Below, one piece after another: positions 10,101-18,600 of a stretch of 60,000 nt of DNA (position 1 is the first letter of the stretch; every line of letters begins with the position of its first letter). The notes beneath the pieces were generated by a model. The model searched no databases. It was not told the DNA's origin and was given only the letters and a program-made list of their open reading frames with translations. Made by a program: the position numbers and the translations under genes. Source of the stretch: Antedon mediterranea. Lineage: Eukaryota; Echinodermata; Crinoidea; Comatulida; Antedonidae. The DNA is taken from positions 24,040,288 to 24,100,287 of the forward strand of contig NC_092676.1 of NCBI RefSeq assembly GCF_964355755.1. The letters run 5' to 3'.

Positions 10101-12692
10101 TGTAGGCCACCTAATTGTTACAAACAAAAATCATATCTTACTCTATTGCAATGTTGTCGTTAATAATTACTGTTTTATTCAGTAGGCCTATACTACACCG
10201 TTTTAATACTGATATGGAATGAAACGACGGTATTACGTCTTCGTACGTAATATTGTACGTGAAACCAAAGCAATAGGAATTCCTTTGATCTTATTTCTGA
10301 TCCCACTAAGACGCAACGCAATAATGCTGCAAACATCGCAGGTTTTACGCAGGCGGGGGCAAACACAATTATTTGAAGGGCATTTTCTTACGTTGCGTAG
10401 GTTGCGTTACGTTGCGTCGCTAGTGGGAACCACGCTTTATGTCTGGCTGCGACAAATACCAACAGTACTGTATAAGCTAATATACATACTATACTGTCCG
10501 CGCGACGTATCGCAGTCACAGATAAACCCTTTGATCCCCGGAGCTCAGCAACCTAGTTGTTTGATTGCCTTGGTGAAACCTACAAACTAAACGACAAAAC
10601 GGTGTCTCGTATCGTCGTGAAACCTATCACTTACTTTGTTATGGACGGTAGGCCTATTTATCACTCAGTGCTACACCGATTCAATCGTGGTAAGAACACG
10701 AATAAGACGGAATTACGTCAAAATGGTAAACGTGAAACACAAACCGTACTAGTAAAATAAAATAACACTCAACAACAAAACGGTGTCGCAGTGTTGTTTA
10801 AAACTAATAGTTGTCATGGCGAGATAAAATACAGAATAAAAGGAAAATTATCAAAACCGTGACCATGACGTAAATGCTTGTTGATTCTATTGTGCTGTTT
10901 ATGAGGTGATTCAATTACCTGTATGGGAAGAGAAAGACGTGGCATTTATCATTTCTCTATTAACATTTGTAATGGTACGGCAATAATACAAATGGTAACC
11001 AAGACATTAAAGAAGCAGGCATTTTTAAAAAGAAAATACCAGTGACCAGTGAATAAACCCATACAAAGAAAGACAGAAACGGACGCAACGCAAGGACGTA
11101 AGCGCACAGAGCAAGTATTTTGACCAATTACGACACGATAGATCATTGCATTACATCCGAACTATCTCTTGTGATTGGTCAACCATTGTGTTGCGTATAC
11201 GTCGTTGCATTGCGTCCAATTGGGACTGGACCAGCTTTAAAACAAAAATTCTAAATAAATGTAAAGAACCAAGAAAAATGTTACCAGACGGTGTGAGATC
11301 CAGTGATATTCCGAAACGACACGAACGAACATACAAGCAGAACGTTGATCAACACTTAACTTACTACTGGTCAACACCGAATGTTTATGTGTAGCAAACG
11401 TGTTAAATGTTATGGTAAATGGTAGATGTTTCCTCTAAATTAGTCGTCAAATCCATAATCCACTCGGTGATATCAATGTACCAACACACCCTAAGCAGTG
11501 CGCCATTTAACTATTTTCTTACCTGAGGCTTAATTGTTGTAATGTTGTGTTGTGGTGGAAGTGTTGCAATACTTTCTCTCTAATATATACTGTAGGCCTA
11601 CTAGCGAATGGAGCGGCAACTCTTTTACAAAACATGGCCCTAATAAGTTTAAATTCGATTGACATCATGTATGTCATGTATGCCTATAAGCAAGAAAATG
11701 CGGGTGATGACGACAATGATGTCATGGGTATTTCTGTTCCCTATACCCGGCAAACCAGGCCTAACGTAACCTGAAATTGTGATGGAAAGAGCGTGTATAT
11801 CAATCGGGTTGTATGCTCAAGCAGTAATTGGCACAGAGTTGCCCAAGTTACATGTTGAAATAAATTGAGTATCATAGACAACTCTGTCCCAGTCCCACCC
11901 TACAATGTTTGATCCCCACCCTGCCCTACAAAGTAGACATCAGTATCCGACATCCGTACATTTTGTTGTAAGAGGTAACCAACTTCCTAGTCAATCCTTA
12001 TACGCAATGCAAAACAATAATTATGTTTGAATTCTGTGGATACGAATGGCCTAAAATATACCGTCCTATTCATATACTGTAATCTATGTTTAGCAATTAC
12101 CAAAAGTAGACAAAACCAAAGCAATGGATTTCGACCTACCTTCAGACTGACGGGTGAGTTTTCCTTTTACCTCTGACATAGCCGTTCTCACTTTTTCCAG
12201 TTTTTGACAAAGTTCCATTGTTTGAGTTTTTCTTGAGTCCAGAACATTACATATATCTCTAAATAATTCGCCATAGTCATCAGCATTGTCTTCTTGATGT
12301 TCACTTTCTAGACGTTCACTCGCATCATTTAATATGTGCACATAATCAGTCAGACTCAAAGTATCTCCATTTACACGATCCATATCCCGAGAAGACGTCT
12401 GAGAATCTGAGCTATGAGAGCTTGAGTTATCTCTATAATCTTTATCAAGATCAGTGCATATATCAGCAGAGAGTTCATCAAAAATTGACGGTTCGTCGTC
12501 GCCACTTTTATCATCACAAGACATAGGCCTAGACCCATTATGACCTAACGTATCCTGGGCTAAGATGTCGCTACGGGTCTTCTTTCTTTGACCCCTTCTT
12601 CCACTTTTCGGTCTTTTACTGACTCCGTTAAAACTACCGACTAATTCCTTATCATGACTCTGACAACGACTTCTGTTTTTGGTGCTAGACAT
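860..12692 (-). CDS. ZU5-UPA-death domain protein, PIDD1/DTHD1-like (11 exons)
   Basis: Spliced model of 3162 nt (1053 residues) joining exons 12692-12140, 7501-6859, 6677-6488, 5699-5505, 5116-4940, 4593-4365, 3892-3718, 3001-2741, 2330-1967, 1672-1612 and 1173-860. Every junction has GT-AG and keeps the frame. The ATG at 12692 is the first after an in-frame TAA at 12786-12788. Layout: charged disordered N-terminus (1-130), possible coiled coil (~150-180), acidic low-complexity region (~190-380), ZU5-like segment (~463-550), second ZU5 (~555-727), UPA-like region (~728-870), linker with charged patch, death domain (~950-1040). Family knowledge: ZU5-UPA-DD proteins such as PIDD1, UNC5 and ankyrin are adaptors in apoptotic, NF-kB or receptor signalling. 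This member has no visible transmembrane segment or leucine-rich repeats, so a cytosolic adaptor role is inferred. The orthologue is uncertain; DTHD1 and PIDD1 are the candidates. Confidence 0.88.
1376..1499 (-). mobile_element. tRNA-derived SINE-like element
   Basis: Read on the minus strand it has an A-box-like TAGCTTGGTGG (1480-1470) and a B-box-like GGGTTCAATCC (1438-1428), spaced as in a tRNA. It cannot fold as a full tRNA. The flanks GAGTGGAGTTG and CAACTCCACT are inverted. It sits in the last intron of the death-domain gene. Confidence 0.65.
1612..1672 (-). CDS. Death-domain gene exon 10 (61-nt microexon)
   Basis: Encodes SEPDPLMPASCFRTTALDGE. Identified because exon 9 ends in phase 0 and exon 11 needs one incoming base. 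This 61-nt segment has a strong acceptor (TTTTTTGATATAG), a good donor (GAAG/GTAGGA), an open frame and exactly the required phases. Confidence 0.82.
1967..2330 (-). CDS. Death-domain gene exon 9 (UPA-like end, charged linker)
   Basis: Continues EITLRLTGNVKIVDHEELKL, then NTVEFTIKERNSFGNYSS, which completes the UPA-like fold. A Lys/Glu/Ala-rich linker and KMPKDLLCKLAVSIPK follow, possibly a helix leading to the death domain. The donor is CCAAAA/GTAAAT, phase 0. Confidence 0.86.
2386..2529. mobile_element. MITE, GCTCTGTCTACAC family, copy 3
   Basis: Starts AAAGCTCTGTCTACACTACC and ends TTTGTAGACAGAGGTT. The interior has the family words ACGATGATGTCATATC and CACATCAAA. It lies in the intron between exons 8 and 9 of the minus-strand gene. 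Confidence 0.8.
2741..3001 (-). CDS. Death-domain gene exon 8 (UPA-like region, first part)
   Basis: Starts within a Ser codon and reads LLVLRMGVETKYTPKQ and then NIILYHKVDSPEKIIVQIVP. The alternation of beta-type strands fits a UPA domain. The acceptor is ATAAAACAG at 3004-3002; a second AG at 2995-2994 would break the frame. The donor is TTGAG/GTAGGC. Confidence 0.88.
3308..3480. repeat. ATCGATTA-rich palindromic repeat
   Basis: Clustered copies of AATCGATTAATCGAT and GCGGTTTATYGAT. The left part has CAGTCGATTCGATTA and the right end has TCAGTCGAATCGATT, which are inverted. Probably a decayed foldback element in the intron between exons 7 and 8 of the minus-strand gene. Confidence 0.5.
3718..3892 (-). 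CDS. Death-domain gene exon 7 (end of second ZU5)
   Basis: Encodes IIIRKTKKSSYGG through WNDLEKVEIKQVRKD and VVSLDLKRPVE. The Trp and the VVSLDLKRPVESLLVL ending fit the last strands of ZU5. Again no HFS triad is seen at the position used for self-cleavage in PIDD1. The splice sites are TATTTAG and GAAAG/GTAAGA. Confidence 0.88.
4365..4593 (-). CDS. Death-domain gene exon 6 (core of second ZU5)
   Basis: Starts IQPAESVATDLKARF. Contains GASPILHMTHTP followed by KKFEKPISVAMPCPPNPNK, the signature ZU5 core (xSPIxxxxPxxxxFxxPVxxxxPCP). A Lys/Ser/Gly-rich loop (NKGNTPGNKASKSERKE) follows. The acceptor CCTTTCTTTAG is strong; the donor GAAG/GTATGT leaves one base that pairs with exon 7. Confidence 0.92.
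4940..5116 (-). CDS. Death-domain gene exon 5 (ZU5-1 end, ZU5-2 start)
   Basis: Fifty-nine codons, phase 0 at both ends. FVEVAITRLTSFAVVARM matches the closing strands of a ZU5 domain, where PIDD and UNC5CL have IxHFSxF. Here the corresponding residues read TRLTSF, so the His-Phe-Ser cleavage triad is absent. GGVVKSTADHRVAITYPQGA then opens a second ZU5. Splice sites are ATATCAG and CTGCAG/GTAAGT. Confidence 0.9.
5330..5476. mobile_element. MITE, GTTCCCACTAG family, diverged copy
   Basis: Contains repeated AACGCAACG / CGTTGCGTT words and ends TTCTAGTGGGAACCAAGCTT, like the better copy at 5889-6108. The left end is degraded. Confidence 0.55.
5505..5699 (-). CDS. Death-domain gene exon 4 (first ZU5-like segment)
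   Basis: Sixty-five codons, phase 0 at both ends. Contains YPIVVAIPYQINARL, which resembles the PVTVSIPY-like core strand of ZU5 domains, and ends with a Trp-containing stretch (VYWKVLQPLA) like the region before the last strands of ZU5. The donor is ATAAG/GTAAAA. Confidence 0.85.
5752..5886. mobile_element. MITE, GCTCTGTCTACAC family, copy 4
   Basis: Begins AAAGCTCTGATTACATTATC and ends ACTAGTAGACAGAGCTTA. The interior has TGTGACAAAAAATGTGATG. It abuts the next MITE, and both lie in the intron between exons 3 and 4 of the minus-strand gene. Confidence 0.75.
5889..6108. mobile_element. MITE, AAGCGTGGTTCCCACTAG family
   Basis: Inverted ends AAGCGTGGTTCCCACTAG (left) and CTAGTGGGAACCACGCTT (right). 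Subterminal CGCAACGCAACGTAACGC repeats face each other across a central GCAGGCGGGGGCAAACAC segment. About 220 bp, non-coding. Confidence 0.85.
6252..6379. mobile_element. Short MITE with CAG/CTG ends
   Basis: The 128-bp element starts CAGTTATCATAGGAGTATTT and ends AAATATTCCTATGATACTG, near-perfect inverted repeats with GGTAATACA continuing inwards. Confidence 0.7.
6488..6677 (-). CDS. Death-domain gene exon 3
   Basis: Encodes MHLPSDDEISCFLRCRD through VGEGGDDYE, a Ser/Asp-rich linker before the ZU5 block. The acceptor TATCTTCACAG is strong. The donor chosen, GAG/GTTGGT, is weak and is the least certain junction of the gene. It is kept because it gives the phase 0 that exon 4 needs. An alternative GTAGGA donor five bases further on would require an extra unseen exon. 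Confidence 0.7.
6773..6838. repeat. Purine-rich low-complexity tract
   Basis: Runs of AGAAAGAAAAACAGAAAG and ACAGAGAGAG on the plus strand, a long pyrimidine tract in the minus-strand transcript. It lies just downstream of the exon 2 donor of the death-domain gene. Confidence 0.7.
6859..7501 (-). CDS. Death-domain gene exon 2 (acidic low-complexity region)
   Basis: Encodes about residues 185-398. After an alpha-helical start (NESDLSLKKALDDLAKAS) it is dominated by Glu, Asp, Thr, Ala and Val, with loose repeats such as DVTTDND and DVAEDV. It is almost certainly disordered. The acceptor is TTATTTTACAG and the donor is TTTTAC/GTAAGT; both phases match their partners. It is the longest exon of the gene and lies after a 4.6 kb intron. 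Confidence 0.88.
9382..9521. mobile_element. MITE, GCTCTGTCTACAC family, copy 5
   Basis: Ends are CAAAGCTCTGTCTGCACTAT and TTGATAGTGTAGACAGAGCG, with CAAATATGGACAAGATGATG inside. Confidence 0.85.
10300..10438. mobile_element. MITE, GTTCCCACTAG family, shortened copy
   Basis: Shares GCTGCAAACATCGCAGG, GCAGGCGGGGGCAAACAC and the right end GCTAGTGGGAACCACGCTTT with the copy at 5889-6108. The left end is only partly retained. Confidence 0.75.
11055..11240. mobile_element. MITE, ACGCAACGCAA family, diverged copy
   Basis: Begins ACGGACGCAACGCAAGGACG and ends with ATTGCGTCCAATTGGGAC then CCAGCTTT. Inverted subterminal ACGCAA/TTGCGT words relate it to the elements at 5330 and 5889. Confidence 0.5.
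12140..12692 (-). CDS. Death-domain gene exon 1 (start codon, disordered N-terminus)
   Basis: Encodes residues 1-184 and starts MSSTKNRSRCQSHDKE. The reading frame extends upstream without ATG to an in-frame TAA at 12786-12788, which supports this start; the base at -3 is A. The first half is basic and Ser/Arg/Lys-rich, then Ser/Asp-rich. Near the end a Leu/Lys/Glu-rich stretch (around LCQKLEKVRTAMSEVKGKL) looks like a short coiled coil. The donor is GAAG/GTAGGT, leaving one base. Confidence 0.85.
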
Positions 12693-15440
12693 TCTAGTGG
12701 AATTCAGTCCTATCCTATAACATTTTATAGCCAATTCACTTAAGTGGTCCTTTCTGTTATACAGAATTCTTGCGTCAATTTGAAGTTACTATACGTTTTA
12801 TTGTCCGAAAACAAATCGTATCGATCCGGGTCGTTTAATGTACTTTGAAGACGAAGAAGAATAGCGCCTTTTGAAGTACAATCAAAGAGAGGGACAATGA
12901 TACACAAACAAAGGTAACACGATCACGTTCGGTAGAATAATGCGATAGACCTACTCGCGAGATTGAATTAAATTTGGGTGCTTAAGTGCAAGTTTAGATA
13001 CATAAATCATAAAATAAGTTTAGTCCTGGCGTATTACACGTGGACGCGTGCCCACGCGCGCCATGCCTCGACGAATACGGTTCTCATTTAATAATGGTCT
13101 CTATAAGTAATAGTGTGATACTCAAGGATTGAGTTAAATTTGAGTTTTGGTTTTCATCATACATTCGTACAATTAATGGTATTTAAAAATTATACATTAA
13201 AAAAAATACATCCACTTTAAACGAATTGTTCCAACTGGATACAGTAATCTTAGAAGTTTTTTTTTCGGAAATCATTTCATTCCATTCAGCATACACTTTG
13301 ATAAACATACATAACTAAGCATAGTACAAAGAGAGAAAAAATAGGCATATGACTAAATGTTTCGAGAACAAAAATCCCCAAAACTTGAAGTAGGCCTATC
13401 CGTTTTATTGTGTTTTTTGTTTTAGGTTTTTTTTGCGATCAATGATAGTATATTAGGCATATAATATATTTATTACATTATCTTGACCAACAGTGTCTGT
13501 GCTTAAACGATAAGTGGTCAAGTATTACATTCTAATATCCATATGTAAAGCATGTAGCGCCTACATGAAGTCTTCGTTTTATCCACAATGATGTAAGAGG
13601 AGATTTTGGAACTAACTTTTTAAAATGAATGCCGCCCTCTCTAATGTATAACGCATGACTCGTCAACATCTTCAATATATCGAAGAAGTTGACGCTCATA
13701 AAGCGATTAGGGCCTCGGTAATACAGTATTAATCAATATAATATGTTAGCATGGTACCTTATTTCATTTAATTATATAATATTGTGGCCTATAAGAAAAA
13801 GGTATTTTCATATTTATATGTATTAATTTCGTTTATGAGAAGTTCTTGATGTTCTGTGTAGTATACGTCCACAACAATACCACCTATATCTACCTACAGT
13901 CATTTATTTACCAATTATTCATTTAGGGAAAAACGAAACTCCAATTTTATTAAGTACAAAACTAATTTACTTACCGTAAAGCTCTATTATAATCGAATAT
14001 GATTAGTTTCACTATCGCATACATTGTCTGTTGCTATTGTTTTGTAATGAAGTGTTTCATCAGAAAAAAAACAATCATTTCCAAATAAACCTACACATCG
14101 TTCCATGAATTGTCTAAATTAAATATCTTTTTTAAGTTTTCCTATAGAAAAATGTTTCAGCATTATAATTATTCTGTTTAAAATATGTTTTTTCTTTTTT
14201 CTGTTTTTTTTTTTTATTAATTTGAATCATAATAGTATGTAGTGCGTTATATACTGTATAGTATAGTATTAGTAGGACTACTCCCAAAAAAATATGCGCT
14301 ACTGTATTTTAAATTGGGGATTTCCCTTTTTTCTGTTTTGAAAGTTCTCTTTATTTCCGGTGGGGGCGGCCTCTATCCTCGCACCCAGAAAATAATTACA
14401 AAGGATTATGGGAAAAAACAATGGCCGCTACTTGTATTGAGTAGATTTCGCTACAAAAATATGAATGTGTAATGAACATTTTGATATTAATGCGGTTATA
14501 AATGGCACAGGATGTAGTGAAGGTACAATTTTAAAAGATGAGAGTGTTAATTTTTTGCAGCTACTTTTTAAATACGTTTTTCAGACGTAGTTTATGAAAT
14601 AAGCCTGCGAAGTCTCGCCTGTCTCCCGGTTTGAAGTCGACTAAAATTTTAGAGCACAGAAGACGACAGGGCAGCCAACTCCATCACCGCTTTGTTGTGT
14701 CAACTGATGGTACTGGTTTTTTAAGAGAATATAACATCACAAGAAATATTTGATATTTTTTCATTACATTTTTCGGGGATTTCAAATGTCTGTTTTGTTT
14801 GTGTTTAATATCGAAATTTAACACAGTTTTTGTGATTAAAATTGATCTAGAAAAAAGCAATTGCAGAGAGAGTACACAACAACACTACAGCAGGCTATAA
14901 ATAATAAAATAAAGGACAGGCCTAGCTTACAATTTGTAGCTTTTTCGCTTTGGCTTCTATAGTTATAATGGTAATTTCAGTTGAATATACAAACATGCAA
15001 AATTTGGATAATAATGAATGGATCGAGACAACACAGGAATAAAATACAGTTGTATTTGTAGTAATTAAAAGGATTGATTTAACTTATTTTATAAGAATAC
15101 CTCATCGACCAGAAGAATTCATAGAATTTGTTGAGGAATTGTGTTTGTACTGTACATTACATATTTATTTTGTATAGGGGCTTACAATTTTTGGAAGTTA
15201 TTTACATATACAAAATAATAAAATTTAAATTATTTCTTTTTAACAGCAGCATACTTGTAATTAGCGAAATTGTGGAAGATGGTGTTTCCGCCACAAAATT
15301 CTCGGTTTTAACCATATTTGGCGCAATACTGGTAGTAGGAAGCAATAGGATAAAGAAAAGCGTGTATTAGTCCCCGTAGACTAATCTATTTGATATCAAG
15401 ATTTGTCTGTGGATATATATAATTCAACCAAGTGGGAACT
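12693..15440. promoter_or_regulatory. Intergenic region between divergent genes
   Basis: About 2.75 kb separates the two start codons, which point away from each other. No coding frame is convincing. It must hold the 5' UTRs and at least the proximal promoter of the minus-strand gene. A GC-richer patch at 13024-13080 and the stretch 14600-14720 are the least AT-rich parts. No TATA box or initiator can be assigned with confidence. Confidence 0.4.
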
Positions 15441-15677
15441 ATGATGTGCGATGTGATGCCAACTATTTCTGAAGACGCAACAAGTCAGCGGGGCTCAATG
15501 TATGGGGACGACGCCAACTTTGAGCAGCTGATGGTCAATATGCTTGACGAGAGAGATAAACTTATGGAAACCTTGCAAGAAACTCAAGAAGCTCTCGGAA
15601 ATTGTGAGAATCGTTTGAGCGATGTTGAACGTGAACGTGACATGATACAGAAGCAGCTGACCTCAAATCTGCCACAG
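15441..15677 (+). CDS. PPFIA: Liprin-alpha exon 1 (start codon)
   Basis: Seventy-nine codons starting [19 protein letters not shown], nearly the universal liprin-alpha N-terminus. An in-frame TAA lies 18 bases upstream of the ATG pair. It ends QLTSNLPQ at the donor CACAG/GTAAGT. The 5' UTR boundary cannot be set. Confidence 0.96.
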
Positions 15678-18600
15678 GTAAGTGACCTTAAATTTACTGC
15701 AGTAGATTCAAACTTGGAGACTGATAAAAGTGATAGTATAAATTGAAACATTTTCTAAATTTCATGACAATAGTCTGTGAACAAAATTAGTACTGTGGGA
15801 ATGTGTACTATATTGATCATTCGACTTCAGGGACACTTAAAAAGTGAAAGTAAAGACAATACACACTCACTCATTGTAGTAAAGAGAAATTTGACAAATC
15901 TATTTTCATCCTCATAAATTAGAAATTGAAGTATACTGGTGATAGTGTTATCATGAATATGGATTTTTCCATTGACCTTGAGAATGCCTCATGAATATGT
16001 GAAACTTGATAAACCACTTTTTTATGTATGTCGAATAATAGAATCATTTTTGTAGTGGTTGAGTTATCTTTTTACACCACTATCTATATATGTCTATAAA
16101 TGTTTCACTATGGTTTAAAATACAGTTAGTCTTTTAGATACTTGTTCCTAAGTATCTGAACTTTATTTATTTACAAATAGTTTCTTTCCAAGAGCTATTA
16201 GAGCCTTGAACATCATGTAGGACACTTTTTGAAATGTCTTTGTTTTAACACTTTGACTGCCAGAGGTTTTTCCAGTTAGAAACTGCCACCGCCAGCGTTT
16301 ATAGCCCAATTCGATGTTTTTATTAAAGCTGATTGAAACTATGTATGTGATCTGATTTACATGTAATTTAGACTAAAATAATCATAAAGATTTTAGCTTT
16401 ACAATGGTACCAAGAATGATTTTCAAATCGCAATATGTAAATCGTAATAGTAAAATGAAAGTAACCCACTTTTTTAGTTTTTCGTAGTTTCGCGCAAGAA
16501 AGTCGAGATATTCGCGTTTGGCAGTCAAGTGTTGTGTTTCCAAAAACGAAGATCTTCGTGTTTGGCAGTCAAGGTTTTAAGTATGTGTTGTGTTAAGTAT
16601 GTGTTGTGTTAGTTCTGCCAACAGAGCAAACAGAATTTCTATGTTTTTTTCTTAAAACAAATGACAATAAATGATACTTGACTTTATTATATTTTAAAGA
16701 AACTCAGTTTAAAGTTGTATATTTATACTGTACCTACAGTACTTTGATACTGTTTTCTTAGACTTGTTTAAGCTCTTTTTTGTTATTCCTGGAGTCATGG
16801 CTTTCATCATAGAACCGTGTGCTTCTTTGTTGAGCCTACACTCATCAAGCATTAATCATTATCAGTCAGAGTGAATCACCCAAATTGTCTTCTTTTTTAC
16901 TTACTGCAAATATTGTATGCCTACAGTATACAGTCCGTACAGAGAAAACATTTTTTGTTAAATTAATTTTTTAGCAATATTGATATCAAATGAATAGTTT
17001 TGAAAGATAGTTCTGTATTTTTTTTGTATAGTTTGTGCTATTTAATAGCATACTACCGGTATGTGTATTTTTTTGATATAGCTTTTTGCTATGCTACAGT
17101 ACACTGACGAAATTCTTCCACTGTTATGCTTACTTTACAATACGGTCCAGTGTAGTTTATATAGAAAACTTTCATTCAAACAGTGTATGTTTAATATGGT
17201 AGCTAGTACGTAGTACAGTCCTGATGGACAGAACAACAGTATACCGGGTTATACTGTACACTTGCTTGCCATTTGTCTACTGCCACAAAGTACTGTATAA
17301 AAGCTCCCTATTCACTGGCTATCAGTAGATCCCTGGCAGGTGGTAAACAATGTTATACTGTAAAGACAAATGATAGAAAATGTTTGATTTATTATTAAGC
17401 TATTCCATGATATACAGTACAGATAATAAATACTGCAACATTTGGACGCGTAGACTACGTTTCGTACGCGTGGCAACTTCGTAGGTTTCGCGTGGCGTAA
17501 TCTACGCAAGCTAACATGCTACGCGTAGTCTACGCGTAGCCTACGAAGCGAGAGCTAGGAGGGGAAATTCCAATGTTCAGATTATTGTGTACTGTGCTGC
17601 TGCACCACACACGGAATTGGTTAACGAATTTGAATACTAGTTTTCATCAAATTTAAAATGCGTGTTAATTACTGTGAAGTAATAATAAATGTATTAATAT
17701 TAGTATTAATTACTGTGTGTTGGTTGTGTTAAAATGGGACATTTATTTTTATGAAAGAAGTGTGTACAAGAAGTGTACATCTATCACCGATCGGCCAACG
17801 TACGGCGGTCGTCGTATGTTTGTGTGAAATGGCCTCCGGCTAGGCCTAGCTAGCTAGCTAAAAAGGTAGGGTTACCGGCGTACCTACCGACAGTTTAATT
17901 TTAAAATATGTGGTACGCCTATAGTACTTATAGGCCTACTTAGTAGTAGTATTGTATGATAATCCATACTGTGTACAAGCGTTAAATACGATGTACATGG
18001 CGTGAAAATGTGAAATAATGTGGTATAGCCTAGGTGACAGAAGGATATTTCCTCGATACGACAGTTTTCGCCGTGAAGCTGCTGTTTACCCACGTGTGTG
18101 TATCGCGCAGTACAACTCTACTGTCTGAACTATGTTTGTTTACTAGGCTATAATGAACGATGTTTCGTTTTAAAAATGCGTTTAAATGACATATTACGCT
18201 TATTTAGTACTATGATGGGATAATATGAATTGTTTAAATACTGTAAATGTCAAAATAATAGAATACAAATACGATATTATTTGCGTATTATTTTTGTTCC
18301 AACGGAAATCGAGACGGATCACTCCATTCGTAATTCATTCGCCCAGTGTGTTTATATCCACGTGTTTATGATCCGCGGATGGATACTCTCTCTGAACTGT
18401 ACTTTTATGTTTTGATTTTAACCTTCAAGTTAGTGAAGTTCAACTTTTATTAAATAAAGTCTTGCATATTTCCTAACCCTAAAATGTTAATTATAATTTA
18501 TTTTTATTTATAACTAAAATAACATTTATTTAAATACTATCTTATTTATTATCGCGCATGACTAAAAAAAACAAAACAACAAGATCAGGCAAGCACATGT

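Larger units (their letters stand above)
7502..12139 (-). other. Intron 1 of the death-domain gene
   Basis: A 4.6 kb intron with no convincing coding frame. It holds a MITE at 9382-9521, MITE pieces at 10300-10438 and 11055-11240, and a short palindrome ATAGAGATATTA...CTCTATG at 8201-8230. The rest looks unique and AT-rich. Confidence 0.75.

Noticed and set aside
10219-10590. 123-residue plus-strand open frame
   Set aside because: Its middle is the shortened GTTCCCACTAG-family MITE; a similar chance frame occurs in the related copy at 5946-6128.
12693-12734. Upstream extension of death-domain exon 1
   Set aside because: The extension begins with TTG, not ATG. No in-frame ATG exists between the TAA at 12786-12788 and the ATG at 12692.
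15128-15370. Open frame just upstream of the liprin start
   Set aside because: AT-driven composition, no homology, and an in-frame TAA at 15420-15422 separates this region from the liprin start codon in the liprin frame.
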